Assembly (NCBI GenBank): GCA_019188255.1
Contig: JAETXT010000001.1
Span: 2,170,001-2,234,000, forward strand
Length of the DNA stretch: 64,000 bases
Direction of reading: 5' to 3'
Origin: Verticillium longisporum
Lineage: Eukaryota > Ascomycota > Sordariomycetes > Glomerellales > Plectosphaerellaceae
Shown piece by piece: positions 22,747 through 35,527 of the stretch (positions within the stretch are counted from its first letter, which is position 1; every line of letters begins with the position of its first letter). Below the pieces are notes generated by a model. The model did no database searches and was not told the DNA's origin. It saw only the letters and a list, made by a program, of their open reading frames with translations. The translations under genes and the position numbers were made by a program.

Positions 22747-25339
22747 GGTCGACATATTGCAGATAGTCAACAGTTGCGTTCTTGCCTACGAGCATGGGTT
22801 GCATTCTTTGCGGGGTTGGAATGAGTGTTCATTGGGCTGGCGTTCACTAGCTGTTATGTTTTTTTGGCCCTCGAGGCCTTCCGCAAGGATACCACAATAT
22901 GCCAATTTTTTTTCTGCTATCCCGTCAGTTTTGGCTGTTTCCCGGGCACGATATGTTTGCCACACAATGTGCATCAAGGCTTGTTCTTCTTCGGGAGGGT
23001 TCGTAAGTCACCGAATCGATAATGTCGTCAGCCATCCAAGTCCAAAGTTGCTGCAACAAGGCGGGACTTGACATTTAACTTCAAAGGGTTGTGCCAGACT
23101 AACTACTGTAGTAAAGTTTCCGCCTCAAGTTATGAAAGATGATAAGCTTAATTGATCGCCATCTCTCCTGCGGCACAGAAATATGCCCTCAATGTCGCAT
23201 CGATGTAACAAGATGAGTTCTGAATTTGTTCGGCATTCATTTGCTGGCGGTGTCTTGAATTCAGAGCTCGCAAATCTAGCTTTGTGTTTCGGTCCGGGAA
23301 ATGACCAGCTTGAGCAGATGCCAACATGGGTATACGGCAGACCCCTAATGCTTTTCAGATCTTAATGATAACGAAGCCCAACCACGTGGTCACCGCTAGT
23401 ACTTGTCAAATGAGAACCTATGTTCCATGCATACGTTGCATCGAATTGTATTATGCAGGAGTATCACTTAAGAAAACACTCAAAGTCGACAAATTGTAGC
23501 GTCTCTACAAGAAATATCCTGACTGCTGACAGGTTGGTCGCGTTAAGCCGGGTTATGTGGCACCAATTGAAACTTCAAGAGTTCATAGCCTCACATCCAC
23601 GGCAGCCTCCATGTATTGCTGTTTCGGAAGCTGTCACGCTCTAAGTACTAACTGGCGACGTATACTAGGCGTCTCAAACAGCTTCCGGCAGGCTCCATGG
23701 TGCCCGGTTTGAGTGCAAACCTCTATTCTTCGAGGGAACGTCATAGTGTGGCAGTGACCTTTGCGCTGAAGCAATCCAAACTTGACTCGATTAAAGGATG
23801 ATACAGGTGCATCGTCAGGGGTCAAGTGCCGTTTGATGCCGATTCGGAACACCCAAGCCAGAGCCTCGTGTGAGTGCTGTCGAACCGCGGCGTCATGCCA
23901 TGGAATAGTTTCAAACAGCTGAAGAAGAAAATGGCTGCGTCCAAGGCTAGTTTTCCCAGACTTGACAGGGGATCGTGTGATTGTATGAGCAGCTTCAGCC
24001 CTACGGCAGCCCCATGAGTTCGTCCATGTTGGGCTGTTGAGTCAGACATGACTGACACATGCAGCATCAGTATGAGAGCGGGAATTCCTGTACCTTCTCG
24101 TTACGCGCACCGCGTCATGATTGGTATCGGGACAATTTGGAAGCTAGACCAGGGAGCTGAGAGGAAGAGCGCCGATTTGTGGATGGATGCAGCCTGACAA
24201 ATACATTATTCAGAATCGGCTCCAGGGGAAAAGGGGGTGAAGAGGATGTTTGGCGATCCTCGAAGGGCGAGTATGCCGGCACCACTGCACCCTGAATCAA
24301 GAATGCCGTCCAGCCCTACCCGCTCCGTCGGACTCGCCACTGGCTTCACGATTGGCGATGGTCTTGCGCTGTTGTTCGACTCAGGTGCTCGATCGTGGTG
24401 TCCGTCAGTCCGGGGAACCGAGAAGGTATATGGCATGGGATGAACCCATCATGGCAGCTTCCTACAGGGGATGTGCCAGGCCAGAATGCTGTCGGCTCGC
24501 ATCAGTCTTAATATTCTGTATCTTAATGCGAACCAGGGGAAGGGCAGGACGTACTCAGAACCAAGGTAATGGGTGGCGATGGACCGGTGCGACTGCAGTA
24601 ATTTGCCCTTCCCTCCACCAGTGAACGGGAATCTTCATGCGCTGTGCCCTGGTGATAGGCCAAAAGATGTACTCACGCTGGCACAATAATGTAACGCCGT
24701 CATCGACAAGGCGATATATACGGTCACCCACAACCACCTCACCTGGGTAGGGTGACGTGCTGCGCTCGACGGCCTTTTTCAGCGTCGTGGAGGCTGTATT
24801 GGGTCGTGTTGCCCATGACCCTGCACAGTGACTACCTTATACTGAGATGAGCTCCTCTCCCAACTGCCATGTCAGCCTATGTCTCCATCACCAAACCTTC
24901 ACTACAATACCTATACTTGCGAGGCGCCGACAAATACGTGTTCGGAACTTGCTATTATGCCCTGGACCCGAACTTTTTCATATCACCAGATACAATGCAC
25001 CATGGAATAGATTTCGGACGCGTCCAGACCGTCACCGGAAGATTGCATGATGGCCCGAGATAGCGGTTCAATATAGAAACCCTTGATACTGTGGATCGAG
25101 AAGGCATCCTCGAAACCCAGAGAGATCACAGCCGACGATACCCTTTCGCTCCAGACCCAGATGACGACCGCACCTCAGAGATCGCGGTGAGGTCGTGCAA
25201 TCACTCGCTCTTTCTTCCTCGTTGGCACAAGGCGCATGGAATTGCCTGCCTCAGAATGGCCACTGGCAAGGTCGCTCACTGCATGCAGTACAGCCATAAG
25301 CCCGCTGCCTGAACCCGCCTGTCGAGCCTCGTGATTGCT

Positions 25340-25342
<3 letters not shown>

Positions 25343-25374
<32 letters not shown>
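25343..25374. repeat. (AG)16 microsatellite
   Basis: A perfect AG dinucleotide array, seen directly. It creates spurious Arg-Glu and Leu-Ser open frames on the two strands. Confidence 0.95.
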
Positions 25375-25381
<7 letters not shown>

Positions 25382-27927
25382 TGCAGGGTCCAAGTCGAGG
25401 GCACAGGTCGCGATTTGCTGCCGCCACCCCGGAGTGAGCGAGCGAGCTTGTGTCCCAGGATACCCAAGAAAGGCTCTGAAGCACTCGAGACGTGATGCAG
25501 GTACGAAGATGGCAAGATGGCACCTATGCAGGCTAGACTTGCCAGCCCGCCTGGTCCATCATGATGTGGGCACAAGAGACACCTGAACTCTATGTCCGCA
25601 GGGCTGTTCGCAACGCCGCCTCGAGTCTACCGCATAGGCCTAGGCCGCAAGCTCCTTCCCTGCGAAGCTCGCCAGCCCTGTACAAGGCATCCGGCCTACC
25701 CACAGTCGCCTGGCCGGCACAGGAAGGAGCCATGCACGCACTCGGAGCACGCCTTGGGGCACTCCTGTCTCGCCAAGCCGCCGGGAGCTGTCCGTTGCCC
25801 GTGGCTAGGTACCTATGTAGGTGCAGGTAGGCGACTGTCGCGCTATGCCCGGCTACGCGCGGTATGCCTGGCTACACGTGACTTCATCTGTGCTACCTTG
25901 AACGGACGAGCGTGAAAAGGCGCGACAAGGCGCATGGTGCTAAGCCCTGAGACCCAGAGACTAAAGACCAGATACCTACCGATAGACAAGATACCATGTT
26001 GTTTGTGGCAGGACCAGGCAAAGGCCGAGTCAGGCATGAGGACGAGGGGGTCACGATGGTGCGGACGAAGAGGGACGAGTCCGCAGCGGGGGCCAACGCC
26101 CAGACAAAATGGGTGGAGAGAACTGCAAGGCGCACAGAAGAGGTTTCAAGGCTCGAGGCTAAGATGGTTCGCTCCAAGTCAAGTCGACGAACTTGTTACG
26201 TGGCACCGTGTGTGTTGCGAGACGAGGCCAGCTCTGAAGTTGTGCCGCGCTGGGCGGGGCCAGTGTGTGAGTGAGTACCTAAGGTACACAGCATATTTGG
26301 CTTGAAAAGGATAGGATAGCAACGATGGGCTGTGACAACCTCGCCAGCCTCACAGGCTTTGCAAGCGCATACGAGGATGGCGCGAATGCAGATGACATAG
26401 CCGTGCGCAGCCTCCACCTCTGTCTCCGCCCTTTCCATCCTCTGTCCTCCCCAAGTTCGATGGAGGTGGTGTTGATAGCGACGGGGCAGGGACTATGCCC
26501 AGTACAGGCCAGGCAACAATGCAGACAGACCGACCGACCGACAGACGCTTATGGCGGGTAGCCTGAAGGCCATATGCTTGCGGCCGGCCCTACGAGGATG
26601 TTTGATCGGATATCGGGTCATGCGCTTTCCTAGATCAAGCATTCCCAGGCATCCTAGGCTGACGTGCGCGGTATCCGGTCTGTCGAAGCGGGTTCCGCCC
26701 GCTCACGCCGCTGTACATTTAGCATTCTATTGCACAGCCCATGTCAAAATTCTGACCCCCGGCGAGCTTCCTACCTCTCGCTCTGCCCTTCGTCCAATCT
26801 GGTTCGTAGAAGAGAGAGACTTGACTTCTTCTGAGGCGGGTTCCATGGAACATCAACCCGTGCTTAGAGAGGATGGTTTCCAAATAAAACCAAGCAAAAT
26901 AAATGCCAGAGGCCACAGCGACACTCTATGCGAACGAACAGGCGAGAGAGACATAGATGGAGAGTCGTTGACGCCAGACGCAGCCCAAGCCAACATGAGG
27001 AAGTGATGAACACACTCAAAACAACAAAACGTGGATGCCAAGCGGGGGCGACAGGGGTTAACGCCGCGGAGGCAGGTTGGGCAGACACCAGCCCCGACCA
27101 GCAAGATGGTGTACCGGCCACGTTTTCCACCCCTTGCCGCTGCCCACCGTCGGGTACCGTTGACTTATACGTATCGGCGGAGGCAGAAAGGCCAGCGTAG
27201 CACGTGCCCATCGTAAGCGCACCGTCTCCCTCCTTCGGGGCTCGGGGGGTGAGAGAGAGTGGCAAACGAACTCAATGAGGAAATATCATGCATGGTGGGA
27301 AGGTACCTTACGTGGCGAGGGAAGATGCGATGCATTCACGACGTATACCATGTACAACTGACTAATGAACCAGGGGGGGAAGAGGGTTCCTGCGATGCGT
27401 CGAGCAGGCCATGTCAGCCGCTGCCGTCGAAAGAAAAAGATGGCTCGGGCTAGGGCTGGGGCTCGCTCAGTGTGAGGGATGCTGTGGGCTGAGCAACGGC
27501 GGTGAAGGATGGTGAGCTGAGACATGGCGTGGGAGGGTGTCCAGCAACTGGCAAGAGCGGTACGAGGCGTGCGACGCCGCGCTGTGCGGTTTGCCCCCCC
27601 CAAATGTCCTCATCTTCCAATTGCGATCAGAAGCGACCGGAAATGCGGTTCATACATCAAGCTGAGACGCCGCCAGTCATAGTAAAGTCACGACCAGTTC
27701 ACCACCCACCAACACCACGACGATGGCCAACGGATGTCGGGAGGGTGGGCGGTCAAGGTACCTTGAAGGTGGTAGTAGCAGCACAGATTCAAGATCAGTC
27801 TTCTGCGAGATCGAATAGCAATCAAAAGAACTGGTGCGTGTCCACCGTCTAGGCCGTTTGCCAAGCAGCCGGCGTGCGCGGCAAGCTGAGTCGCTCGTCC
27901 TTCTGGAAGGGCTTGGAAGCGTTCCGG

Positions 27928-27982
27928 TGCTGCAGGAGCAGGGAGCTGCAGGAGCTGCAGGAGCTGCATGAGCTGCAGGTGC
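27928..27982. repeat. Imperfect GAGCTGCAG repeat
   Basis: About five imperfect copies of a 9-bp GAGCTGCAG unit (PstI-like palindrome core) in the gene-poor region. Confidence 0.8.
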
Positions 27983-29001
27983 TAACAGGTCGGAAGCCCT
28001 AGAGGCCGCCAGAAGGTTTCTGGAAGGAACGCCCATGGATGGAACTTCCGGTACTTGGCCCGGAGTGTTGCAAACAGAGTTCAAGTCTGCCGAAGTCCCA
28101 AGACTGAATGCTACTTGCATGACAGACCACGTTTCTTGTTTCGCAATCGGAAGGCTCAAACGCTTTTTGCGCTGACCAGTCGGAAGTACGTCGCTTGCTC
28201 ATCTGTGTGTAAGACAAAGAATCCACCGGTGATGTGGTGACACCACTCCACGCCCCTCTCACGGTGTTCCTCATGCCCACAACTCGGGCCCCAAGGGCAC
28301 TCCTCGGGGCCACCGCAGATCGCCTGAGGCTCCGCTGTTCAAGCTTCTTCTCTGCATCCTTCGCCGCGACTTCCAGTTTCGTCCTTCTCTTCATCCATTG
28401 ACGCCCTCCCCCTCCCCCCCCACTTCCTCTCGAGCTGGAGCCGAGAGAGGTCTTGGGTCCATCTGCCACCAAGGAATCTGCCGGCGCTACTGTTCGCTCC
28501 AATGAAATGGGCATACTAGAAACAAATGCGCATACTGGTTGGCTCACCTCGTACCCACTGCCGGCATCGGCGTGATTAGTGGGACCTACATAGTAGCTAG
28601 CTGCCAGGGCCAAGGGCAAGAAAGGAAGACCTTAACGCCGATGCCAGCTCGCAGTAGCGTGCAGATAGTCCTGAGTCATGGCGCAGACAGCCCAGCCGCA
28701 TATCGGGAACAACGCCGACCACGACCAGTGTGTCTCGGAGCTTCGGGGAGCCAATGAACAGCGTAACAGGGTTCACTGGCATGCATATTTGGTGGCAGCG
28801 ATCCTGTGCGATCTCATAGGATATGCATTTGCTTTTTTTGAACGGCGTTGCCATCTGAGCTAAGTACTACGTTCTCGAGAGTGTGGACATGTGTCACGAC
28901 CCGTTGACGTGCATCGCTACGATGTGGCCAGTAAGGAACGATGCGGCGTTCTGGGGTTCGTATCCGCTCCATGTTGGAGGAGACGAATAAAGTGAATCCG
29001 T

Positions 29002-29592
29002 TCAGAGTTTGCTGGTGGTTTTCGCTGTGACGGCACCGGCAGGGCTATCAGCACCGGCCCGGTCACCGACATGGATGCGCTCCAGACCGCGGCGCATCTC
29101 GAGGCTCATACCGGAGGCCACCGGCCGGCCGGTGGAGCGCTCAACAAACACTTGAATGAATTCCCCGACGGCTCTGACGTCCTGAATACCCTTTTCGAAG
29201 AGACCAATCTCATAGGTGACGCTCGTCTTACCGAGCTTGTTAACGCGCAAGGCCAGTTCGGCCACAGCGGGGAATGATATGGATGCGAAATAATCGCTGT
29301 GCGAATGCACAACCACGCCGTGCTGCGGGGAAGACGCCGGCTGGAGCCCGCAGTGCTCGATGAGATAGGTGTTGACCACCGAGTCATACAAGAAGTTGTA
29401 TACAGAGTTGTTCATGTGTTGGTACATGTCGTTATCGGCCCTGGATTGCTCATGGTTATTCATTGCACCCCCCCTCCAAGTCCATGGAACAACTGGATGG
29501 GGAAGAGGCACCCACCATCGCGTCCGGTAGTCAAGAATGTAGTGATAGTCCTGCCGGCGGCGCCGTTTGAGCTCTCGGTGCGAGGCAGCCAT
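29002..29592 (-). CDS. Acyl-CoA thioesterase (4HBT hotdog), peroxisomal-type
   Basis: Hotdog-fold thioesterase of the 4-hydroxybenzoyl-CoA thioesterase type, expected to hydrolyse acyl-CoA esters. Exons on the minus strand are 29592-29516 and 29440-29002 (171 residues). The intron is 75 bp, so retaining it would keep the frame; splicing restores RTRWADNDMYQHMNNS. The Asp in DNDMYQHMNN is the usual catalytic position and the VYNFLYDSVVNTYL helix follows. The protein ends TTSKL, a canonical PTS1, which predicts import into the peroxisome matrix and a role near beta-oxidation; the targeting is inference. I chose MAASHREL as start because the upstream extension to 29691 has no family likeness. 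It is divergent from the pseudouridine synthase gene. Confidence 0.88.
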   Translation of the reverse strand: MAASHRELKRRRRQDYHYILDYRTRWWVPLPHPVVPWTWRGGAMNNHEQSRADNDMYQHMNNSVYNFLYDSVVNTYLIEHCGLQPASSPQHGVVVHSHSDYFASISFPAVAELALRVNKLGKTSVTYEIGLFEKGIQDVRAVGEFIQVFVERSTGRPVASGMSLEMRRGLERIHVGDRAGADSPAGAVTAKTTSKL

Positions 29593-30079
29593 GGTCTCGT
29601 GGTCTGTTGTCTGGTGTTCGCTGGACAGCGCACACAAGGCCGATGGTGGTGTGGACTGGCGGTGGGTAATTGCGAGAAATTGATACGTCAAGAGAAGAGG
29701 AACAGGGCAGAAGGGTGGGGGGAGGGGCGGTTCTTCCAGGTTTCTAGACTGGTAGATCCCGAAACTTCAGATAGTGATTAAGAATCAAACGGTGTACATG
29801 TACCTGGGAATGGCACTATGCGTGTCGGTAGAGTATCGTTCACTCCCCTCCGCAGGTGACACAGGGCGATCAGGGGACGGAGCCGACTCGAGACAGATAT
29901 AGTGGCTGAGGCCACAAATGATGAGCCGGAACCGAGGCTTGTTGGTTTGGCGGCGAGGGGGATAGCGGGGCAATGCCGTGCACAGACCATGCGAGGCTCG
30001 ACCGGTCCAATCTGCCGCGACTCACCGCCCAAGATTTTCTGACTCCCGACGCAGATCGCATCCTCAACGGCCGTTTGAG
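29593..30079. other. Divergent promoter region
   Basis: About 490 bp separating the thioesterase and pseudouridine synthase starts, so both promoters lie here. No other feature was identified. Confidence 0.5.
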
Positions 30080-31728
30080 ATGAGTAGAGGTCGAAACAAC
30101 TTGCTCTGCGTCACCGTCGTCTGCCGCGCTATCGCATCAACCCATCACGCGCATCGACCGGTCCGTCCTTACAAGGCTGGTACCACCCCGCTCATCAAAG
30201 TGGCTGCCCTCGGACGTCTCTTGGCGCCTTTCGTGCGGTTGACCCGATCCATTGTCGCCTCGCCCATGACATCTACGCCGCCCCCTGACCCGGTGCCTTC
30301 GCAGCTGGCCGTGGAACAGGCAGAGGCAGCGCAGACAGCGCTGCCGCCCGCTCGGAAGACGGAAAAGAAGCAGAAGAAGAGGACACCCGATCATGGCAAT
30401 GCTCTCCCGGACATCATCATCACCCCTCTCGAAGGACCCTGGCCGCGTCCCTACGTCATTGAGGACGGCCTGCGCAAAGTGAAACCATATTATCACACCT
30501 TCAACACCTACTGCAAGGAACGCTGGCGTGGTCGCACCTTGATAGACGTGTTTTCCTGCGAGTTCCGGGACCGAACACCCGAGTACTATCGGAAATGCAT
30601 GGACGATGGCAAGATTGCGGCCAATGGCAAAGTCGTTGGCGCCGATTATGTCATCAGAAACGGTGATCTAGTCAGTCACACCTCCCATCGCCACGAGCCG
30701 CCCGTCACGGCGGAGCCCATTGCCGTCATCCACGAGGACAATGACTATCTCATCGTCAACAAGCCGGCGGGCGTTCCGGTCCACCCCGCCGGCCGCTACA
30801 ACTTCAACTCGGTTGTCGAGATCCTCAAGTCGGAGCGCGGTGCGCACTTCATGCCCCGCCCCTGTCACCGGCTCGATCGTCTGACGAGTGGCATCCTGTG
30901 CTTCGGCAAGACCGCGCAAGCTGCGACCGACCTAAGCCGTCAAATACAGGCGCGCATGGTGCGCAAAGAGTATGTCGCCCGGGTCATCGGCCACTTTCCT
31001 GATGGCGAGGTGGTTTGCGACCAGCCGCTGCTGCAGATATCACCTCGTCTGGGCCTCAACCGTGTCCGCGCCAACGGCAAATTCGCTCGTACCGTCTTCA
31101 AGCGCCTGGCCTACTACCCTCCGGCGTCGTCCGACGTCGACGAGGGCCGGAACAAAGACCCAAGACGCCCGAGGAAGCCGCAGACGAGGAGCAGCGCCCG
31201 TGGACTTCCAAGAAGGGTTATTCCATCGTCCGCTGTCTGCCCCTGACCGGCAGGACACATCAGATCCGCGTGCATTTGCAGTTCCTTGGTTATCCCATCC
31301 AGAACGACCCGATATACGCCAACCAAAGAGTCTGGGGGTTCGATCTCGGCTGTAACGATGACGGGACCACGCACACGGATGAGGATATCATGTCGCGTCT
31401 CGAGAAGATGGGCAAGGAAGAAGTTGCTGACGCGGTAGCATACCACGAAGAAATGGTGGATTTGTACCACAAACGAAGAGCTGAGAAGCTCTCTGGTGAG
31501 CTGTGCAAGACGTGCGACACGCCGCTCTACACGGACCCAGGTGATCAGGAGCTGTCTTTGTTCCTTCACAGTCTTCGATACGAGGACTCGGGAGGTAAAT
31601 GGAGTTATTGCAGTCCTCTGCCTTCCTGGGCGCTTCCACCGAGTGGCATGAGTGGACCGACAGCGGTGGGCGGGCTGGGAGAACTTGTGGAAGCTGTCAC
31701 GGATGACCCAGTCGATCTGACCTTGTAG
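30080..31728 (+). CDS. PUS9: RluA-family tRNA pseudouridine synthase (PUS9/RIB2-like), one frame break
   Basis: Makes pseudouridine in tRNA (position 32 in yeast Pus9/Rib2). One exon, 549 residues if one G is added at the G run 31144-31146. An S4-like region ([18 protein letters not shown]) precedes the catalytic RluA domain: [20 protein letters not shown], then [13 protein letters not shown] with the catalytic Asp, then [20 protein letters not shown]. The frame changes between ...[10 protein letters not shown] and [20 protein letters not shown], both family-like, with no room for an intron. No deaminase domain follows, so it is Pus9-like rather than full Rib2. The first ~60 residues are basic and hydrophobic, like a mitochondrial presequence; a second Met at 30266 (MTSTPPPDP) could give a cytosolic form. 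PUS9 versus RIB2 orthology is uncertain. Confidence 0.85.
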
Positions 31729-34258
31729 AGGCCGTCTTGCTTCCCTGCCTGATGTGTGTCCATTTGCTGCATGCAGATTGACGTGACTTAGGAATCCAAA
31801 GCAAAGAAATAGAATATCATCCCATCACACCTTCGCGAGGCCTCTGACTTGTGGAGTATGTCTTTTACTCACACCGCAGCCTCCCTGATGTCGACCAGCT
31901 TTGAGAATGACCTGGAGTTGCTACGATTCGGCGCCGCCGCTTTCTCACCGGCTGCCATTTTAGGGGCTCATAGGCTCCGATGCTCCGAAAGCCAAATCTT
32001 TGCCTTGGCTCCTGTCGGCTGGGCTGGCTGCGTTGCAAGCTCGCTCCTGAGTGGCTGGTGGTTCTACGGAGCTTGCGCCGCACAACGTACCCAAGCCCCC
32101 TCCCCCAAACCAACGAACCAGAGTCACTTGGCTATCTCCGCTGCTGGCTCAGTCTCTTCCTCAGCTTCTTTCTCGCTCCGCAGCACCTAGCAGCCTCGCC
32201 CTCGTGAAGGAGTAGGCCTGGCCCGATCTTTTGTTGCGGCAAAGACAGCCACTGCGCCACTGCGGAGCCACCCGGCCAGTACTGGGTACGAAGAGTTGTC
32301 ACGCAGACTACTGTGTGCCGCAACCGCCATCGCGGACCAGGACATCACCTGCTGATGCCTTGCCCGATAGCTCGTCCCGCAAACGGAGTCAAGTCCGAGT
32401 TGCGACCGCTGTTGGAGGGGTCTGAAAGAAATCCCAAGCCGGGGGACTGGGCCAACCACCCATCGCTTCGGTACTACGCATTCCACGCTCGTGTGTGGCC
32501 GACGTACCCCGGTACGTACCCTGTGCGCCCGGACCCAAAACACCTGATGGATCAGGTGGTGCGTAATCCCGCGTCCGCTGTCTCTTCCACCTCCCCGAAC
32601 ATGAGCTTATGGCTTGTCCTTGGCTCAACCAACGGCTGCAGCTCCATCGATCACTCCGATTTCCAAAGTCGCCAGCGTCGTCAGCATCGAGGCTCGTCCG
32701 ACAAGCTGATGGATTCATCTGCCTGTATCAGATGGCTCAATCAAGCACATATTCACATTGAGGTGAGTAGCGGGCTCGTGTGGCTGACAACGCCCACCGG
32801 ACATCGCGTACATGTACACCTAACCACAACCTCGGGTGCGCTTTGTGGAGTTCGACCGCCACTCTCTCAGGGCCACGTCCCGGATGACAGTACAGTGGCC
32901 TGATTGATGGCTGAGGAAGCCTAGAATTGAGGACAAGGAGAGTCGGGCAGCACGCAGATGGGGCGGCGATCGATTCGAGTCGGCACGCAGCGCCACTGAT
33001 CTCGTAAAAAGAGTAGAATGGCCGGCAGGTGCAGTGGTGAATGAGTGTTGATGTAGACAACACGGGTTGGGCGGTGCATCGAGGTAAATCATCGCAGCGT
33101 TGTACAGCACCGGCGAGGCCGGCAGGCTTAATGCCCACACACACACCCTGGGCTCAGCTCGCTTTGCTACCAAAGCTCGGCAGGTGAAGTTTACTTTTCT
33201 AGTCCTTCCAAAGGAGCTTCAAGTCTGTCGACCACAGGGTTTAGTTCGGTCTCGTCTCTGCTGAAATGGCTTTCTCTCCTGTGAAGCCTTGTCGCTGCAG
33301 TGGTAGTTGGGCTCAAGAACTGCGTAGATGCGGGGGATGGGAGATGATCTGCACTGGCAGGTCTGGCAGTTGTTGGATGGGCTCGGCATTTCTCCCTGGG
33401 CGCAAGCTGAGCTTGGCCGACACGGCTGCCTCTGCCCAGCTTTTCCGAACCACAATGTTCCTTGTTCATCACGTTTGCCAGAATCCTTCAATGCCTCCGG
33501 CAAGACTCTGCACATGCCAACTGCACTCATTCTTCGCCTTCCACAACCACTAGCCTGGTACCCACCACCGCGGTTGATGTTTTGTCACCATCGAGGACTG
33601 CGGCACAGACTGCTCGTCGAGAGAGTGAAGCAAGGAGACAGGCACGGCCACAAGGGATGGCCGAATGGTGACGACACAGTGTCGAAAACATTTGGGTTAT
33701 TCGCGATGCTTGAGAGGTAGCGAACGGAAAAGGAGGTCGGCAATCGTCATCTGCCAGACCCAAAATCACTATACTTCTCCGTAGCGGGTAGTCTAAAGCA
33801 CAGGTTTAAGCTCACCTTCTGTGTTTCCTAGGGCCAGCTGGGCGGCTTTGGTCGCGTCCTTTGTTCGCCTTCCATCCTCACATGGAGTGTGCGATCGGAG
33901 ATTCTGCGGACATGTCGCCGTCGCTGTTCGGAAGTACCCACGGAGGGATAGGTCTGGCTGGTGCTGGATGGCTGACTGGCTGGCGACGGCGTATTTCATC
34001 CCCTTGGTCTCGGTTATTGTTCCTCGCAATGAAGAAACGGACGGCGCGATGCAGTGCAGTCGAATTCAGCTGCCTGTATCTCCAAGCGTTTCCCGCCATT
34101 ATGTTCCATCTCACTTGCACACAGACCGGTCTTTCTTTCGGCAACACGACTTGAGCTGAGCTCCATGCCGCTGGGCCGCTCGTTCATCGGCAGTGGCATA
34201 ACGCCGATGAGTTTCTGTCTCGTTCTGGTCCTTCCTTGCCACTCGAGACGGTGATAGC

Positions 34259-34294
34259 GTGTGTGTGCGCGTGTGTGTGCGCGTGTGTGTGTGC
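34259..34294. repeat. Alternating GT/GC purine-pyrimidine tract
   Basis: A 36-bp strictly alternating purine-pyrimidine run of GTGTGTGTGCGC-type units, a class of sequence known to favour Z-DNA. Any function is unknown. Confidence 0.9.
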
Positions 34295-35483
34295 TTGATC
34301 CCACGTCGGTCTGGACGGCTGCACAATACGTATGTTGTGATTGTGTTTTATCGACTGCATACCGTCGAGATACATTGAGCTGATCGATACGGGTTGTCCT
34401 AGGAGCCTAACCCCCCAGGATTGTTTCTCCGAGACCTCGGCAAAGGAGGCCGTGGGATTTTGGATCAAGGATCGGGCAAATCTGGCGCTGGCTACTGGTT
34501 GGTTCTGGCTCCCTGCCTCGTTCGTGCTCTCCTGCTCCTGCTCTGCTTCTTCGGGTCAGTAGAGCGTCATCAGGTTGCTTCCAAATGGCTTCTCTGAGCA
34601 GCCGTCGAAAGTCTGATGGGCAGGCGGTGCGATCCAAAGGTCCGTTCCAGACGACACCAACACAACCTGAGTGCACGGCGACTCCACTGTATCTACCCAG
34701 TGTTTCTAGCGGCACATCAGACCAACAGAGTTTTACACGAATTCGGCGTAGCCTAAACTCTAATTCTCTGAGGAACACAGGCCCCCTGGCCAGGCGACCC
34801 GGGCGCTGCCATACGGATCAGAGAAGGGTAGGACATACCAGACGAGCCAGAGTAATCACCGACCGTGACATCGATGGGGCTACAAGGTCCAGGGGAAGGG
34901 GAGGGGGGGGTCAGTGTTGTCATCAAGATTCTTCTTTCATCGACACACCCCCCGGCCCTCATCTTCTGGGCCTGTCGCACACCCCCGAGCACGCCCCTCC
35001 TGGCCCCCCGGTCACTCCTCGCCGTGCCTTCCATGAGGGTTCCTGGGACTCGAGAGTCGAAGACCAAGCAGCATGGGAGGCCCCGTTCTGCACTATACCG
35101 AATAAAGACAGGGATCTTAGCAAGGATCAGGGCTCTAACGGGACTTTGTACGTCGTAGCAACAAACTCCTATGACCTTGCCTTTTACTGTAACCTCTCCT
35201 CCCTCCCCTGGTACCAGTACCCAACACCCCCCCTTTCTACCCCCCTGAACGATCCATCCGTCACCACAGAGCTCATCGACCCGAACGACTCCCCAGCTGT
35301 TCCCTGCATCTGTGTGTAGTTCTCGAAGTGGGTTAGCAATTTGCGCCTGGTCCCCAGTCTAACCTGTCTGTCATGATGATGCCAGCCCAAGGGGTGCCGT
35401 GATGGCCAGCCCGGTCACTAGAGTACAGTACTAGTTACGTACCCAGGTACAAACGGAAGGGCTGTGTTCCAGGGTACTTGGTC

Positions 35484-35484
35484 C

Positions 35485-35516
<32 letters not shown>

Positions 35517-35527
35517 CGCCGTCGTCA
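35484..35527. repeat. CGT/CGC trinucleotide repeat
   Basis: About fourteen trinucleotide units of GTC or GCC in a row. Non-coding here, about 0.6 kb upstream of the bZIP start. Confidence 0.9.

Larger units (their letters stand above)
22747..29001. other. Gene-poor region, 6.3 kb
   Basis: No gene recognised. Open frames on both strands are short and compositionally biased, and I could not join them into any known protein. It contains a GA microsatellite (25343-25374), a CTGCAGGAG-type repeat (27928-27982) and several KpnI-type palindromes (AAGGTACCTT at 27300-27309 and 27755-27764; TACCTAAGGTA at 26276-26286). Non-coding RNAs cannot be excluded. Confidence 0.5.

Noticed and set aside
24640..24850. 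Open minus-strand stretch reading GEVVVGDRIYRLVDDGVTLL with GTGAGG/GTGAGT donors nearby
   Set aside because: Looked briefly protein-like, but no start, splice arrangement or domain could be completed; possible gene remnant, not supported.
24869..25063. 64-codon frame beginning MSAYVSITKPSLQY
   Set aside because: Isolated, short and without recognisable similarity or neighbouring exons.
25250..25575. Overlapping Leu/Ser and Arg/Glu open frames
   Set aside because: Produced by the AG microsatellite.
28000..28620. 206-codon minus-strand frame with a poly-Gly stretch
   Set aside because: Poly-G/C tract and random composition; no conserved motif.
34585..35319. 244-codon plus-strand open frame in a gene-poor region
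   Set aside because: No domain, low-complexity Pro/Arg/Gly content, no splice partners or family likeness; judged chance.
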